Assembly (NCBI RefSeq): GCF_026786305.1
Contig: NZ_JAJAYI010000102.1
Location: 1 to 35,555 of the forward strand
Direction: 5' to 3'
From: Cryobacterium sp.
Lineage (GTDB): Bacteria; Actinomycetota; Actinomycetes; Actinomycetales; Microbacteriaceae
Length of the DNA stretch: 35,555 nt
Shown: one piece after another, positions 27,229 to 35,062 of the stretch
How the letters are laid out: every line of letters starts with the position of its first letter
Position numbering within the stretch: the stretch's first letter is position 1
Notes under the pieces: generated by a model
Told to the model about the DNA's origin: nothing
Database searches by the model: none
The model's input: the letters and a program-made list of their open reading frames with translations, nothing else
Position numbers and translations under genes: made by a program

Positions 27229-27458
27229 GCGGTCCCCTCGCTTTTCTCGTGGATGCCCCGCTCGGAACCCGCGTCGTCGTGCGCACGCGCAGTGCGGTTG
27301 GTTACACCGACGCGCTCGGGTTTCTGCGTGACCGCAGCGCGGCATCCGTTTCGGTGGAGACCAAGCGGGGACTGGTCACGCTCGCGCTGGCAGACGTGGT
27401 CGCGGCGAAAGAAGTGCCACCCGCGCCCCGGCCGCGACCGCGACCGCGGCACAGCTAG
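27225..27458 (+). CDS. Small protein co-translated with ktrA, SH3-like
   Basis: Protein of 77 residues: PLGTRVVVRTRSAVGYTDA, then SVSVETKRGLVTLALADVVAAKEVPPAP and an Arg/Pro tail (PRPRPRPRHS). The strand pattern looks like a small SH3-like barrel, similar to the N-terminal barrel found in some actinobacterial GNAT acetyltransferases, but no acetyltransferase domain follows. It overlaps ktrA by four bases, so it is made together with the potassium system. Whether it acts on KtrAB is unknown. The coding end touches a minus-strand gene fragment. Confidence 0.7.
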   Translation: MSGPLAFLVDAPLGTRVVVRTRSAVGYTDALGFLRDRSAASVSVETKRGLVTLALADVVAAKEVPPAPRPRPRPRHS

Positions 27459-27685
27459 CTGTTGCTCTTCCAGTCCGTGACGAGGTGGACGAGGTTGAGA
27501 ACGTTGACGACGCACAGGTGCGGGCCGACGAAGGGGCGCGGCTCGACCGCGCTGTCGTCGTGGCCGAGCATGCGGGCCACCCGTTGAATGAGCCGAGGTG
27601 CACCACGCGGCGTGCCGGGCGGGACTGCGTTCTTCGGATTCCACGTTTGTATGAGTAGTCCGGCTGTGTGGGTACCGGTGTGCTT
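27455..27685 (-). pseudogene. C-terminal fragment of an unidentified gene
   Basis: A frame open between stops at 27686 and 27455 carries strongly coding-like codons (G/C in nearly all third positions). Its conserved-looking segments include LLIQTWNPKNAVPPGTP, LIQRVARMLGHDDS and PFVGPHLCVVNVLNLVHLV. It has no upstream start of usual type except an internal ATG (27569-27571) for 38 residues. I read it as the 3' end of a longer gene cut off at the nar remnants. I do not recognise the family. Confidence 0.5.
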
Positions 27686-27740
27686 TTAATCCGGTTGGCG
27701 GGGCTGCGGAACGACCCGAAGCGGCTCCCCAAGCAGGGTC

Positions 27741-28035
27741 GTGAGGTCGCGTAGGAACGTGGAGACCCCGTGCGAGCTCGACGAGCTCGGCTGCTCACTC
27801 GACACCGACGGCGGCCCGGCATGGGCGGGCCGGGCTCGGCCGGGCCCGGTGCTGGTGGGCACAACGGCCCCTGCGGCAATACCGTCGGCATGCCGCTCGG
27901 CGCCACGGTCGACAATTACAACGAGATGACCGGGCGCCACAGCGCGACCGTGCCGACCACCGCGGTTCGGGTCAACCTGCTCAACTGGAACGGCGGCGGG
28001 GTGCCCACGGGTATGTTCCCGCCGGTAGCTCCTGC
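27741..28035 (+). pseudogene. narH 3' remnant (nitrate reductase beta subunit)
   Basis: Two frames joined by a frameshift near 27820 read as one protein tail: PCELDELGCSLDTDGGP, then GNTVGMPLGATVDNYNEMTG and VRVNLLNWNGGGVPTGMFPP. The GC-rich cysteine-aspartate part and the closing R-x-N-L-L-N pattern resemble the C-terminus of NarH (E. coli has GCGFTFG and later FNLFN). It lies immediately upstream of narJ, as in narGHJI operons. The iron-sulfur part of NarH and all of narG are absent. Identity is moderate; non-functionality is clear. Confidence 0.6.
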
Positions 28036-28105
28036 CGGGAGCCCCCTACCTGTCAGGCTCGGCATGAGCACCGGCACACGCCTGCCCGGTGCACTCGGCG
28101 CACGG

Positions 28106-28651
28106 ATGAACTGTGGCTTTCGGGCGCCCAAGACGGCTTCGCGCGCAATCACGGCCGTTCCGCTGACGCCCGAGCAGGGTGTGATCGCGCACATGGCGGC
28201 GTCGATTCTGCTCGACTATCCGACACCGAAGCGGCGGGCGCAGTTTTCGCTCGTGGAGGCATCCGTTTGGATCTGCCCGGCAGCTGCGCCGCAGCTCGAG
28301 GCGCACTTCACGGCGACCTCCGATCTGAAACGCAAGTGCTGCCCGTACCTCCCTACTCTGCGGCTGGCGATACCCGCCGCCGCGGCATGGCGCTCGTGCG
28401 ATTCGTCGAGGCCAACGGGCGGCCGGCTGGCAGGTTGACGCCGACGAACTACCGACCACCTGCCGATGGTGCTGCAATTCTCGGCCCTTTCGAATTCGCC
28501 GATCGCGCAGGAACTGCTCGCCGCGCACCGCGACTGCATCGCGGTGCTGCGTTCGGCGCTCGAGACGGTCGGCATGACCTACCTCGGCAGTCTGAAACCG
28601 TTTTCCGTGCACGCGACTGGGGCCAGAGAGAAATGGATACGTCGAGTGTGA
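28106..28651 (+). pseudogene. narJ remnant (nitrate reductase chaperone), frameshifted
   Basis: NarJ is the chaperone that inserts the molybdenum cofactor into NarG. Its pieces appear in order but in different frames: LTPEQGVIAHMAASILLDYP, SLVEAS and DLKRKCCPYL in the first, AAGDTRRRGMALVRFVEA in the second, WQVDADELP in another, and LPMVLQFSALSNSPIAQEL with AAHRDCIAVLRSALE in the last. About 20 residues are also missing between AAPQLEAHF and DLKRKC. At least three frameshifts plus one deletion make this a certain pseudogene. The old start is probably ATG 28106; its end overlaps narI as in intact operons. Confidence 0.85.
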
Positions 28652-29149
28652 CCGCCGGGGATGACCTGCTCTGGGTCGTTTTTCCCTATGCCGCATCGGG
28701 CGTGTTCGTGGTCGGCCACCTGCTGCGCCAGCGCTGCGACCAGTTCGGCGGGCATGTCGTTGGCCTGGTCAATCCCAAGCCGTGGCTCGAATTCTTCGGC
28801 GTGACCGAGCACGTGCACCATCTCGGCGCGACCGGGCTCGACAGTTTCACGGCCGCATCGACCGTCGCCGGGCTCGCCGTTTTGATCTATCGTCGCAGCC
28901 TGACCAAGCGGGTACCGCTCGTCACGATGGTGATGGACAAGGTCGTTCACCCGTTCGGTGCACGTGTTCTCTGCCCCGCTTGGCTACCTCAGGCGCCCCG
29001 ACCTGGTCTACCGTTCGCGGGATGTCCCCCGCGGTGCCGGGTCGCGGGCGCCCCGCCGCGGCTGGGAGAAGAGCGAGCGCCCGCTCGAGCGCTCGCGGAG
29101 GGAGGACACTGGGAGCATGTCGGTACGGAGTACCCGCAGGAGTAGTTGA
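28633..29149 (+). pseudogene. narI remnant (nitrate reductase gamma subunit)
   Basis: NarI is the haem b membrane anchor of respiratory nitrate reductase. Recognisable pieces are LLWVVFPYAASGVFVVGHLL and CDQFG, then GHVVGLVNPKPWLEFFGVTE and TVAGLAVLIYRRS, and, after a frameshift near 28950, VFSAPLGYLRRPDLVYRSRD and RRGWE, the usual NarI C-terminus. Roughly 33 residues are deleted after DQFG and a larger piece before the C-terminus, removing haem-ligand helices. About 170 of some 240 codons remain. A hairpin, GCGAGCGC/GCGCTCGC (29073-29096), lies near the end. Confidence 0.85.
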
Positions 29150-29281
29150 CACACAGAGTCACAATCTGCCCGGAGGAATACTGTGCCTGCTTCCGGCCTT
29201 GGGTATAGAGCCGCCCGCACGCGGAGGGGAATCCCAGGGGAATCCACTGCGCGGGTCAGGGGGCGTCAGCGTGTTTCACGA

Positions 29282-30703
29282 ATGACAACAGAAAGTGTCG
29301 AATCAGTGACTTCAGTAATTCCCGTCAGCACCAGAGGAAGCCGGCTGCCCAAATGGGCAGGTTCCTTCGGCGTTCAGATCATCGCCGCGCTCATCATTGG
29401 TCTCGGGCTCGGGCTGCTGGCCAAATACACCGGTAGTACCGAGGCGAACCCCAATGGTCTCGGTGCCACACTGAAAATTATCGGGTCGAGCTACGTCTCG
29501 CTGCTTCAGGCCGCTGTTGTGCCGCTCATCTTCACGGCCGTGGTCAGCTCCATCGCCAACCTGCGCGCGGTGTCCAACGCGGCGAAGCTGGCCTGGAACA
29601 CACTGCTCTGGTTCGCCATCACCGCGTTGATCGCCGTCGTGATCGGCATCGGTCTGGGTGTGCTGGTGCGCCCGGGAGCAGGAACCGGCATCAGCGAGAA
29701 TACCGAATACACTGGCAAGACCGGCGACTGGTGGGCCTTCTTGACCGGGCTCTTCCCGAAGAACTTCCTCGGCCTCGGAGCCGACACCGCCGTCGTCGAC
29801 GGTGTCACGAGCACGAGCGTCAGCTTCAACGTGTTGCAGATTCTGGTCATCGCCATCGTCGTGGGCATTGCTGCCTTGAAGGTGGGCAAGGCGGCCGAAC
29901 CTTTCCTCAACCTGAATGCCTCGGCCCTTGCGGTCATTCAAAAGGTGCTGTGGTGGATTATTCGCATCGCACCGCTGGGCACGATCGGCCTGATCGGTAA
30001 CGCGGTCGCGGTCTACGGCTGGGACACCATGGGGTCGTTGGGCAAGTTCGCCCTGACCATCTACATTGGCCTGGTCCTGGTGCTGTTCGTGGTCTACCCG
30101 GTGCTGATCAAGTCTCACGGACTCTCCGTCAAGCAGTATTACTCCGGTGTCTGGCCAGCCGTTCAACTGGGTTTCGTGTCGCGCTCATCCATCGGTACCC
30201 TTCCACTGACGCAGCGCGTCACCGAGCGCAGCTTGGGTGTACCGCGCGGGTATGCATCCTTCGCCGTTCCCCTCGGCGCGACGACCAAGATGGATGGCTG
30301 CGCGGCCATCTATCCGGCCGTCGCCGCCATATTCGTGGCACAGTTCTTCGGCATTCAGCTTGATGTCACCCAGTACCTGCTGATCGTCCTGGTGTCCGTG
30401 CTGGGTTCCGCAGCCACTGCCGGTACCACGGGTGCCGTAGTAATGCTGACGCTGACCCTGTCCACGCTGGGACTGCCGCTGGCGGGGGTCGGCCTGCTGC
30501 TGGCCATCGACCCGCTCATCGACATGGGCCGCACCGCCGTGAACGTGGCGGGCCAGGCCCTCGTGCCGACGATCGTGGCCAAGCGACAGGGCATCCTCGA
30601 CGAGACGCTGTACAACGCTCCGCGGACCGCGCAGCCGTTTGCGGACGATTCCAACGATTCCAACGAAGCGACGCCGAGCGAGCTGGCCGATACTCGGGCC
30701 TAG
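29282..30703 (+). CDS. Dicarboxylate/amino acid:cation symporter (DAACS/GltP type)
   Basis: Membrane symporter of 473 residues. Family marks are the serine-rich loop RSSIGTLPLT, the helix 7 motif as GATTKMDGCAAIYP (GltPh has NMDGT, so Asn is Lys and Thr is Cys here), and the HP2 region AATAGTTGAVVM. The substrate is probably a dicarboxylate or acidic amino acid, but the altered motif makes ion coupling uncertain. The start is debatable: ATG 29282 gives the family-like N-terminus but has no ribosome site, whereas GTG 29183 has a strong GGAGGA five bases upstream and is in frame, adding 33 residues with poor codon usage. The stop abuts that of the facing flavoprotein gene. Confidence 0.9.
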   Translation: MTTESVESVTSVIPVSTRGSRLPKWAGSFGVQIIAALIIGLGLGLLAKYTGSTEANPNGLGATLKIIGSSYVSLLQAAVVPLIFTAVVSSIANLRAVSNAAKLAWNTLLWFAITALIAVVIGIGLGVLVRPGAGTGISENTEYTGKTGDWWAFLTGLFPKNFLGLGADTAVVDGVTSTSVSFNVLQILVIAIVVGIAALKVGKAAEPFLNLNASALAVIQKVLWWIIRIAPLGTIGLIGNAVAVYGWDTMGSLGKFALTIYIGLVLVLFVVYPVLIKSHGLSVKQYYSGVWPAVQLGFVSRSSIGTLPLTQRVTERSLGVPRGYASFAVPLGATTKMDGCAAIYPAVAAIFVAQFFGIQLDVTQYLLIVLVSVLGSAATAGTTGAVVMLTLTLSTLGLPLAGVGLLLAIDPLIDMGRTAVNVAGQALVPTIVAKRQGILDETLYNAPRTAQPFADDSNDSNEATPSELADTRA

Positions 30704-31933
30704 CTAGACGTTGTCGAGGGCGATCGTCAGATCGGCGAGCCGCGCCGGATCGACCGGTTCGCCGCGGCGAATCAGATTCTGCACGGCGTCGTTGACGTTC
30801 CAGACGTTCACGTTCATGCCCGCGACGACCCGGCCGGCATTCAGCCAGAACACGACGAATTCCCGGCTGGCCGGGTTGCCGCGGTAGACCAGATCGGCGC
30901 CGCGGGTGAGCGAGCCGAAGCCGGAATACTCCATACCGAGGTCGAACTGGTCGGTGTAGAAGTACGGGACGGCGTCGAAGGACACGTTCTGGCCGAGCAT
31001 CGACCGTGCCGCCACCGGGCCGCTGTTCAGGGCGTTCGCCCAGTGCTCGTTGCGCAGGCGCTGCTTGATCAGCGGATGCTCGGCGTTGGCCACATCGCCG
31101 GCCGCAAAGACATGCGGGTCGCTCGTTTGCAGGCTCGCATCGACGAGGATTCCATTGTCGACCGCGAGCCCGGCCGCGTGGGCGAGTTCCACGTTCGGAA
31201 CCGCGCCGACCCCCACCACGACGAGGTCGGCGGGCACGATGTCACCGCCGGCCAGCAGCACCCCGGTCACCTGGCCGTCGGTTTCGACGAAGCCCTCCAC
31301 CACCACGGAGCGGCGCACGACCACCCCGTGCTCCTCGTGCAGGGTCGCGAACAGGCCCCCGAGTTCCTCACCGAGCGCCGCCGCGAGCGGCACCTCGCCG
31401 CGCTCAAGGATGGTCACCTCGTTGCCGAGGGTTCGTGCCGTCGCGGCCACTTCCATGCCGATCCACCCGGACCCAACGACCACGAGCCGTTTGCCGCCAT
31501 CGGCCAGCAGGGTATGCAGCACCTCGGAATGGTCGAGGGTGCGCAGGTAGTGCACCCCGCCGAGGTCCCCGCCCGGCACGGTCAGGCGGCGAGGTCGTGA
31601 GCCGGTCGTCAGCAGCAGCCGGTCGTAGCGGCGCGACTGGCCATCGTCGGTGCTGATTCGGTGCGCCTTGAGGTCGAGGCCGACCGCGCGGGTGCCGGGG
31701 TGAAACTGCACGTCGCGGTCGGTGTACCAGCTCTTGTTTTCAACGAAGACGGAGGCCCGGTCGGCGGTGCCCGCGAGATAATCCTTGGACAGCGGCGGGC
31801 GAATGTAGGGAAGGTGTTCTTCGGCGCCGACCAGGTGAATATCCCCGTCGAAGCCGTCATCGCGCAGGGTGCGCGCAGCACTCGCGCCGGCGAGGGACGC
31901 CCCCACGATCACGAAAGTCTGTTGGTCTGCCAT
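30704..31933 (-). CDS. Ferredoxin reductase-like FAD/NAD(P) oxidoreductase
   Basis: Flavoprotein of 409 residues with FAD loop VIVGASLAGASAARTLR, the RPPLSKDYL segment typical of putidaredoxin/rubredoxin reductases, an NAD loop VVVGSGWIGMEVAATA, the FAD-contact VFAAGDVAN, and a C-terminal reductase domain (about 325-409). The usual job is to pass electrons from NAD(P)H to a ferredoxin or rubredoxin serving an oxygenase or P450; no such partner is next to it. The ATG at 31931-31933 follows GGAGGA six bases away. Its 3' end directly abuts the symporter gene. Confidence 0.92.
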   Translation of the reverse strand: MADQQTFVIVGASLAGASAARTLRDDGFDGDIHLVGAEEHLPYIRPPLSKDYLAGTADRASVFVENKSWYTDRDVQFHPGTRAVGLDLKAHRISTDDGQSRRYDRLLLTTGSRPRRLTVPGGDLGGVHYLRTLDHSEVLHTLLADGGKRLVVVGSGWIGMEVAATARTLGNEVTILERGEVPLAAALGEELGGLFATLHEEHGVVVRRSVVVEGFVETDGQVTGVLLAGGDIVPADLVVVGVGAVPNVELAHAAGLAVDNGILVDASLQTSDPHVFAAGDVANAEHPLIKQRLRNEHWANALNSGPVAARSMLGQNVSFDAVPYFYTDQFDLGMEYSGFGSLTRGADLVYRGNPASREFVVFWLNAGRVVAGMNVNVWNVNDAVQNLIRRGEPVDPARLADLTIALDNV

Positions 31934-32164
31934 CTGTGCTCCTCCCTCGAAAGCGTGCTCTGACTGTACGAGGGTTTGCCCGATTGGGCGAGGGGCGCAG
32001 GTCGATTGAGGCGGCGGCGAGCGTGTCGACGAGTGTGCCGTCCACGAGGTGAACAATATTGAACGTCACCTCGCACTCCGCCGCAGCACGACAACGTGGG
32101 ACTCTGCGTTCGCCCATCGTCTCCGCTGTCTGACGACGACCGAGTGTGACGCTGCACACGACAC

Positions 32165-32782
32165 CTACCCCGCACCGGGCACGGGCCGATCTGCCGTGCC
32201 ACCGTCGAGAGCGGCGTGAACGTGCGTGCGCAGTTCTGGAAGCACGTCGGCGATGAACCACGGATTCTGAGCATGCCATCGGAAGTTCAGCGGTGACGGG
32301 TGCACAAGCGGAAACTGCTCCGGGACGAAACGACGATGGTTTCGTACCGTGGCTGTCAGCGTGTCGTGCCGCGCTGACGGCAGGTAGTGAATCTGCGCGT
32401 ACCGACCGATCAACAGGGTTAGCCGAATATCGGGCATCAGCGCCAGCAGCCGCGGATGCCATCGATCAGCGAACCCTTTCCGAGGTGGTAGGTCGCCGCT
32501 GGTGCCCGTCCCGGGGTAGTAGAAATCCATGGGGAGTACGGCGAACAGATCCGGATTTCGGAACTGCTCTTCAGTGACACCCAGCCAGTCGATCAGATTC
32601 TTCCCGCTGGCGTCGTCCCACGGCACACCGCTCGTCTGCGCCTTGCGCCCGGGCGCCTGCCCAATCACCGCGATCCGGGCGCGTGCAGACGCAACGTAAA
32701 CCGGCTGCCACCCGCGCTGTCGCATACGGGCACTGTTCTCGTCGTTGATAACGGACTGTCTTATTGTGTCGAACGCATCCAT
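32165..32782 (-). CDS. Uracil-DNA glycosylase family protein
   Basis: Protein of 205 residues in the UDG superfamily, which removes uracil or related bases from DNA. Motif A is GQAPGRKAQTSGVPWDDASG (41-60), and the DNA-intercalation/catalytic loop is HPSPLN (161-166). The four cysteines that hold the iron-sulfur cluster in families 4 and 5 are absent, so it belongs to a cluster-free group such as the YjhG/Mug-like branches; the exact family is not certain. Its ATG overlaps the stop of a DUF488 remnant (TAATG), suggesting the two were once co-translated. Confidence 0.85.
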   Translation of the reverse strand: MDAFDTIRQSVINDENSARMRQRGWQPVYVASARARIAVIGQAPGRKAQTSGVPWDDASGKNLIDWLGVTEEQFRNPDLFAVLPMDFYYPGTGTSGDLPPRKGFADRWHPRLLALMPDIRLTLLIGRYAQIHYLPSARHDTLTATVRNHRRFVPEQFPLVHPSPLNFRWHAQNPWFIADVLPELRTHVHAALDGGTADRPVPGAG

Positions 32783-33142
32783 TAGGGCTCGTTCATGCCG
32801 GTGGTCTGGATCGTGGCCAGGTCGACGCTGCGGTTGCGGAACATTCCGCTATGACCTCCATCGCTATTCTCCACTCTTTCGTCGGGATAGGTGATCCTGC
32901 CGTCGTGAACCCGCGCGAACGCGTTCATTTCGGCGCGCCGGGTCGACGAGGCCGACATGATGTCGAGTACCTCCACCCGCGCAATGATCAGCGCATCCGT
33001 AATCAGCCGGCGATGGCACCGCCACGGCACGGCCTCGCTGCCCATGATCGCCGGAGACGTACGCGCCGCATTCGGGGCAGACCCCTTCGAGCCACCAGGC
33101 GGGGTCACCGGCGATCGGTTCGATTGTGTCGTGTGCTCTGAT
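32782..33142 (-). pseudogene. DUF488 C-terminal remnant fused to a CxxC fragment
   Basis: Two coding-like pieces in different frames. The downstream one (about 32782-33048) carries the DUF488 end: EAVPWRCHRRLITDALI and VEVLDIMSAS; the first two thirds of a DUF488 protein are missing. The upstream one (about 33049-33142) reads RAHDTIEPIAGDPAWWLEG and VCPECGAYVSG, a zinc-ribbon-like start behind a perfect Shine-Dalgarno AAGGAGG, but with ATC where a start codon is expected. The pieces look joined by deletion. The stop overlaps the glycosylase ATG. An 87-codon product from ATG 33043-33045 is conceivable. Confidence 0.65.
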
Positions 33143-33186
33143 CGATGACCTCCTTCTTGCAGTATGGCCCCGCGAGCAGGAAAAGA

Positions 33187-33221
33187 CCCGAGGCACCCCG
33201 CTGAGCAGAGGGGGCCTCGGG
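33187..33221 (-). terminator. Rho-independent terminator, minus strand
   Basis: Stem CCCGAGGCACCCC (33187-33199) pairs with GGGGGCCTCGGG (33210-33221), with a short loop. On the minus strand it is followed by TCTTTTCC. It lies 16 bases beyond the stop at 33237, fitting the end of the minus-strand membrane-protein fragment. Confidence 0.8.
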
Positions 33222-33236
33222 TGGGAGCAGGGAGCG

Positions 33237-33500
33237 TCAGCTCGGGTTGGCTGCGCCGGGACGCGCGCAGTGAAACCAGGCGAGGCCGGTGCAGAGCACG
33301 CGGAACACCGAGCAGCCGATGAAGAAGGCGGTCGGGCTCATGGCGATGAGGGCCATACCCACGATGAACGTTCCAAAGGCGGCGATCGCGGCGGTCCAGC
33401 CGATCGCGCCGCCGATGAACGTGAAGATGGCGCCGCCGAACCGGTCGCAGAGCGGCCCGGTTCGTGACCAGCCTGTTCGCTTGCCGTTCGGGGTGAAGTT
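33237..33500 (-). pseudogene. Membrane-protein remnant, DUF4395-like, no start codon
   Basis: A frame open from the stop at 33237 back to 33584 encodes a small two-helix membrane segment: LCDRFGGAIFTFIGGAIGW, then FGTFIVGMALIAMSPTAFFI and GCSVFRVLC. The pattern G-T-x2-V-G-M-A-L-I-A followed by G-C resembles the C-terminal half of DUF4395 proteins. No ATG, GTG or TTG is found in a usable place, so the 5' part seems lost; a sequencing error is the other explanation. A good terminator follows. It is divergent from moaB, whose start overlaps the open frame. Confidence 0.55.
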
Positions 33501-33576
33501 CGCAAACGCCGTGACAAATGATTCCGGCCAAAGCGGAGATCGGGCTGCTCGGTGCGGGTCGCGGTACTGTGGAACA

Positions 33577-34092
33577 GTGAAAACTCAGCTCAAGCTTGGG
33601 GCCGAACTCGGGGCCGTCGTGATCACCGTGTCTGATCGCTGTTCGCGCGGCGAACGCGAGGACCGGTCGGGCCCGGCCACCGTCGATGCGCTGGAAGAGG
33701 TCGGCATTCCGTGCGGGCCGCCGCGGGTGGTGCCTGACGGCATCGAGAGTGTGGCCGGGGCGATTTCGGCCGCGCTCGGCGACGGCGCCCGCCTCGTCGT
33801 GACGACCGGCGGCACCGGAGTGTCGGCGCGCGACCTCACGCCCGAAGGCACGGCCACCCTGCTGCACACGATTCTGCCGGGCATTTCCGAGCGGATGCGC
33901 GCGGTCAGCGTCGCGACGATCCCCACCGCGGTGCTGTCCCGCGGCATTGCCGGCATCGCCGATTCGGTCGGCAATAACGGTGCCCTGGTCGTGAATCTGC
34001 CCGGTTCGGCCGGCGCGGTGCGCGACGGTGTGGCCATTCTCGCGCCGCTCGTGCGGCATATCATCGACCAGCTCGACGGCGGCGACCACTGA
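33577..34092 (+). CDS. Molybdenum cofactor protein MoaB/MogA
   Basis: Molybdopterin adenylyltransferase-type protein of 171 residues, activating molybdopterin with ATP before metal insertion. Marks are VVITVSDRCSRGEREDRSGP, the substrate loop VVTTGGTGVSARDLTPE (Asp86 being a key acidic residue), and SRGIAGIADSVGNNGALVVN with LPGSAG. MoaB and MogA cannot be separated by sequence alone here. A GTG start at 33577 gives the usual length; the ribosome site is weak. It overlaps moaE (TGATG), so the two are coupled. The nearby broken nar genes suggest the original use of the cofactor. Confidence 0.92.
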   Translation: MKTQLKLGAELGAVVITVSDRCSRGEREDRSGPATVDALEEVGIPCGPPRVVPDGIESVAGAISAALGDGARLVVTTGGTGVSARDLTPEGTATLLHTILPGISERMRAVSVATIPTAVLSRGIAGIADSVGNNGALVVNLPGSAGAVRDGVAILAPLVRHIIDQLDGGDH

Positions 34093-34529
34093 TGGGCACG
34101 GGTGCCGTTTCGCTCGGATTCGCCCGGGTGACCGAGTCGCTGCTCGATGTCGGCGAACACGTCAGCGCGGTGTCCGGCGCGACGCACGGCGCCGTCGTCA
34201 CGTTCATCGGGCAGGTGCGCGACCACGATCCGGATGCTGCCGGCCGCGTCACCGGCCTCGACTACAGTGCACACCCCGACGCGGGGCGCATTGTAGGTGA
34301 GATCGCGGACCGGGTGCGGGCGGAGCATCCGCTTGTGGTCCTGGCGGTCAGCCATCGCATCGGACATCTCGAGGTCGGCGACCTCGCCCTCGTCGCGGTG
34401 GTCGCGAGCGCGCACCGAGGCGACGCTTTTGCGGCTTGCGAGGGTCTCGTCGAGGCGGTGAAGGCCGAGGTTCCGATCTGGAAGAAGCAATATGAGGTCG
34501 ACGGAACGCATTCCTGGGTCGGTTTGTAG
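34092..34529 (+). CDS. Molybdopterin synthase catalytic subunit MoaE
   Basis: Protein of 145 residues; with MoaD it converts precursor Z (cPMP) to molybdopterin. Visible marks are HGAVVTFIGQVRDHD, LDYSAHPDAG, VSHRIGHLEVGDLALVAVV and the catalytic lysine region KAEVPIWKKQYEVDGTHSWV. It is translated from an ATG overlapping the moaB stop. Its partner moaD is on the facing strand 15 bases away, an unusual split since the two are often adjacent in one operon. A short inverted repeat CGGCT/AGCCG lies in the gap. Confidence 0.94.
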   Translation: MGTGAVSLGFARVTESLLDVGEHVSAVSGATHGAVVTFIGQVRDHDPDAAGRVTGLDYSAHPDAGRIVGEIADRVRAEHPLVVLAVSHRIGHLEVGDLALVAVVASAHRGDAFAACEGLVEAVKAEVPIWKKQYEVDGTHSWVGL

Positions 34530-34544
34530 CGGCTACCCAGGTCC

Positions 34545-34784
34545 TCAGCCGCCGGCGAAGGGCGGGAGAACATCGACCGCGTCGGTGGGTGCGAGAGTGA
34601 CCGAGTCATCCGTGGCGCGTGCGCCGTTCACGAGCAGGGAACACAGCCCGAGCACGCGCACGAATTCGCTCCCGTAGCGCTCGGCGAGCTGCGCGCGCAG
34701 CTCGCCGATCGTGCCCGCGTCGAGCGTGACCGTGTCGGCCTGGGCGGCTTCGGCGGCGCCGGCGAAGAATCGCAGGGTCGCCAT
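34545..34784 (-). CDS. Molybdopterin synthase sulfur carrier MoaD
   Basis: Ubiquitin-like small subunit of 79 residues ending in the required Gly-Gly (VDVLPPFAGG), which carries the thiocarboxylate sulfur. It starts ATLRFFAGAAEAAQ and contains LCSLLVNGARATDDSVTL. The ATG overlaps the stop of the DUF6457 gene upstream, so mobA-DUF6457-moaD form one minus-strand operon. It converges on moaE. Confidence 0.94.
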   Translation of the reverse strand: MATLRFFAGAAEAAQADTVTLDAGTIGELRAQLAERYGSEFVRVLGLCSLLVNGARATDDSVTLAPTDAVDVLPPFAGG

Positions 34785-35056
34785 CAGGGTGTCCCGGGCG
34801 CCCAGTCGCGGGCGAGTTCGCTCGCGGCGGCGCAGGCGGCTTCAATGTCGGCGCTGGTTCCGCCGTTCTTCGCGGCGGCAAGGCCGATCAGAAAGGTGCT
34901 GAGGGGTGCGGCCGGCCGGGCCACATTGTGCGCGACGTCGCGGGCCAGATCGAGCAGGTCCCCCACCGGCACCTCGGCCGGGTCGAGCTGGAGCAGGTCG
35001 GCGAGGGCGGTGAGCCAGTCGTCGAGCGCTTCGGGAGGTAGTGGTGCAGAGCTCAT
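34784..35056 (-). CDS. DUF6457 protein of the molybdenum cofactor operon
   Basis: Protein of 90 residues, helical: LDDWLTALADLLQLDPAEV, then LLDLARDVAHNVARPAAPLS, TFLIGLAAAKNG and ACAAASELARDWA. This matches the DUF6457 pattern that in actinobacteria usually sits next to, or is fused to, MobA. The function is unknown; a role in MobA action or cofactor delivery is inferred from this constant neighbourhood. It lies six bases after the mobA stop and overlaps moaD. Confidence 0.85.
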   Translation of the reverse strand: MSSAPLPPEALDDWLTALADLLQLDPAEVPVGDLLDLARDVAHNVARPAAPLSTFLIGLAAAKNGGTSADIEAACAAASELARDWAPGTP

Positions 35057-35062
35057 TCGGGG

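Noticed and set aside
29146-29151. TTGACA as a -35 element for the symporter gene
   Set aside because: No matching -10 hexamer is found at 16-18 bases, so I could not support a promoter.
32782-34089. A 435-codon open frame on the minus strand
   Set aside because: Only its last 87 codons resemble a protein (DUF488); the rest is antisense to moaB or out of frame with the membrane-protein remnant.
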